NCBI GenBank assembly: GCA_012962365.1
Contig: DTXR01000763.1
Coordinates: forward strand, 1 to 6,282
Direction: 5' to 3'
DNA: 6,282 nucleotides
Source: Chromatiaceae bacterium
GTDB taxonomy: Bacteria > Pseudomonadota > Gammaproteobacteria > Chromatiales > Chromatiaceae
Below are positions 5,416 through 6,282 of the stretch, one piece after another. A program made the translations under genes and the position numbers. The first letter of the stretch is position 1; each line of letters opens with the position of its first letter. The notes beneath the pieces are model-generated. The model was given only the letters and a program-made list of their open reading frames with translations. It had not been told where the DNA came from and did no database searches.

Positions 5416-6282
5416 TTACTGGATGCTGATGTCCAGGCTTGAGCCATGAGGGACGGCGAGTCCGGGGTTCATCGCGACTGATTGGGCAGTAATGTTCAGG
5501 GAAGAGCCGGGGTCGAAGGTCACCCTGTCACCGAATCGCAGGACTCCAGAAACGTTACAACTCAAACTGCTGCCTGTAAGGAAAGTTGCGTTTTCCAATT
5601 CCACGTCTGTACCACTGCAACCCTTCTGAATAACCAGTCCTCCAGTGCCCGTGCGCCGTGAAACAAAAGAATCGATATCTACCATGCCATTTACACCCGA
5701 GCTGTTTTCGATAACGCCCAACTGAATGGAATGGATAGCCTGACCGCTATTGGAAAGGCCGGTAACTGTTTGTGTCAAACCATCGCTTTCCCTGTCCACC
5801 ATCAGCGTCAATTCACCATTTCCTGCCGTGTTCCAGTGTAAAACGATGGCGCGCCAGCCAGCAGGTACCTGCAGGTTGTTTGTCGTTTTTCCAGTTCCGG
5901 TATCTTCGAGATAAAGCACAGGCCCGGCTGCGCTGCCTCTGGCTTTCAGGGAAAACAGCTCACCTGAGCCGGCATCCAGCGCGTTGAAAAGAACGAACTC
6001 TGAACCGTTGTTCAATTGGGCATCATCAAGATAGGCATAGAACCGCGCAACATATTCGGTGACAGCAGGGGTGACGCTACCGGGGGTGGTGTCTTTGACC
6101 AGCCCGGTAGCCGTGCCGTTGAGATTGAGCCGCAATCCACATTCCCCTTCATATACGGCGGTGTTTACTGCTGTTACAGCGCTTCCTTCGGTACTGCTCC
6201 AGGCGTTGGTGGAGCAGGCCAGTGCCTGACCCTGCTGAAAAAGGAAAAAGCTGGATGCAACAGCAAGAAAGCGAAAAATGGA
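5416..6282 (-). CDS. Exported LamG/concanavalin-like beta-sandwich protein, 5' end cut by the window edge
   Basis: The frame is open from the right edge to a TAA at 5418-5416, giving 288 residues. The first Met probably lies one or a few codons outside, because the visible sequence opens SIFRFLAVASSFFLF, a signal peptide ending ALA (20-22) before Cys23. The mature part has alternating beta strands with YVARFYAYLDD (about 77-87), SEFVLFNALDAGSGELFSLKA (about 94-114) and PAGWRAIVLHWNTAGNGELTLMVD (about 140-163). These resemble the strands of LamG-type carbohydrate- or protein-binding jelly-roll domains. A C-terminal stretch (about 250-288), with VTFDPGSSLNITAQ then AMNPGLAVPHGSSLDISI, has the repeated strand-PG-strand look of short beta-solenoid tails on secreted proteins. 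Cys23, 48, 222 and 242 could form two disulfides. There is no catalytic motif. A surface or matrix protein is inferred; the ligand is unknown. The gene converges on aspS and has its own terminator. Confidence 0.82.
   Translation of the reverse strand, partial: SIFRFLAVASSFFLFQQGQALACSTNAWSSTEGSAVTAVNTAVYEGECGLRLNLNGTATGLVKDTTPGSVTPAVTEYVARFYAYLDDAQLNNGSEFVLFNALDAGSGELFSLKARGSAAGPVLYLEDTGTGKTTNNLQVPAGWRAIVLHWNTAGNGELTLMVDRESDGLTQTVTGLSNSGQAIHSIQLGVIENSSGVNGMVDIDSFVSRRTGTGGLVIQKGCSGTDVELENATFLTGSSLSCNVSGVLRFGDRVTFDPGSSLNITAQSVAMNPGLAVPHGSSLDISIQ
6217..6282 (-). other. Predicted Sec signal peptide of the exported protein
   Basis: It encodes 22 visible residues: Arg4, then a hydrophobic core FLAVASSFFLF, then QQGQALA with the Ala-x-Ala rule met just before Cys23. 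The -3 residue is Ala and the -2 residue is Leu, so this is not a proper lipobox. Signal peptidase I cleavage is therefore favoured over lipoprotein processing. Confidence 0.7.

Noticed and set aside
6133..6135. TTG at 6135 as start of the exported-protein gene
   Set aside because: The frame continues to the window edge and encodes a convincing signal peptide, so this codon is internal.
5416..6282. Lipoprotein assignment for the exported protein because of Cys23 after the signal peptide
   Set aside because: The residues before the cysteine are A-L-A rather than L-[AS]-[GA], so the lipobox is poor and signal peptidase I fits better.

Overview
The window looks like a chromosomal segment of a gammaproteobacterium. 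It carries a gamma-type glutamate-cysteine ligase (GshA), a small FmdB-family zinc-ribbon gene just upstream of aspartyl-tRNA synthetase (a common gammaproteobacterial gene order), and an AspRS whose sequence is Pseudomonas-like rather than Escherichia-like. Base composition is moderately GC-rich and even throughout. The genus cannot be told from the sequence.

Layout. Positions 1-100 are a short non-coding or gene-end stretch that may be the edge of an insertion sequence. gshA (101-1702, +) starts glutathione synthesis. It converges on an NADP-type short-chain dehydrogenase similar to E. coli YbbO (1752-2609, -). The dehydrogenase diverges from an unrecognised 92-residue, charged, helical protein (2688-2966, +), and the 78-bp gap between them holds overlapping candidate -10 boxes. 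fmdB (3062-3331, +) follows, with its own plausible extended -10 promoter and a strong Shine-Dalgarno. A clear intrinsic terminator (3364-3388) and a second terminator-like hairpin (3401-3428) separate fmdB from aspS (3442-5238, +). After aspS come a strong intrinsic terminator (5276-5312) and a long bidirectional terminator (5364-5399). The bidirectional one also ends a convergent gene (5416 to the right edge, -) for an exported LamG-like protein that lacks only its extreme 5' end.

How the genes work together. The plus-strand genes are housekeeping: thiol metabolism, a probable regulatory zinc ribbon, and translation. AspRS has His30 and Gly81 at the positions that mark non-discriminating bacterial AspRS, so it probably also charges tRNA-Asn and would depend on GatCAB elsewhere in the genome. 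The two minus-strand genes are accessory: an aldehyde/ketone reductase-like enzyme and a secreted beta-sandwich protein. The secreted gene sits where yebC-ruvC commonly follows aspS, so local synteny is broken there. I see no CRISPR array, tRNA, rRNA or complete mobile element, and no clear new multi-gene system. The least familiar content is the exported protein, the 92-residue protein and the hairpin-rich leader of aspS.
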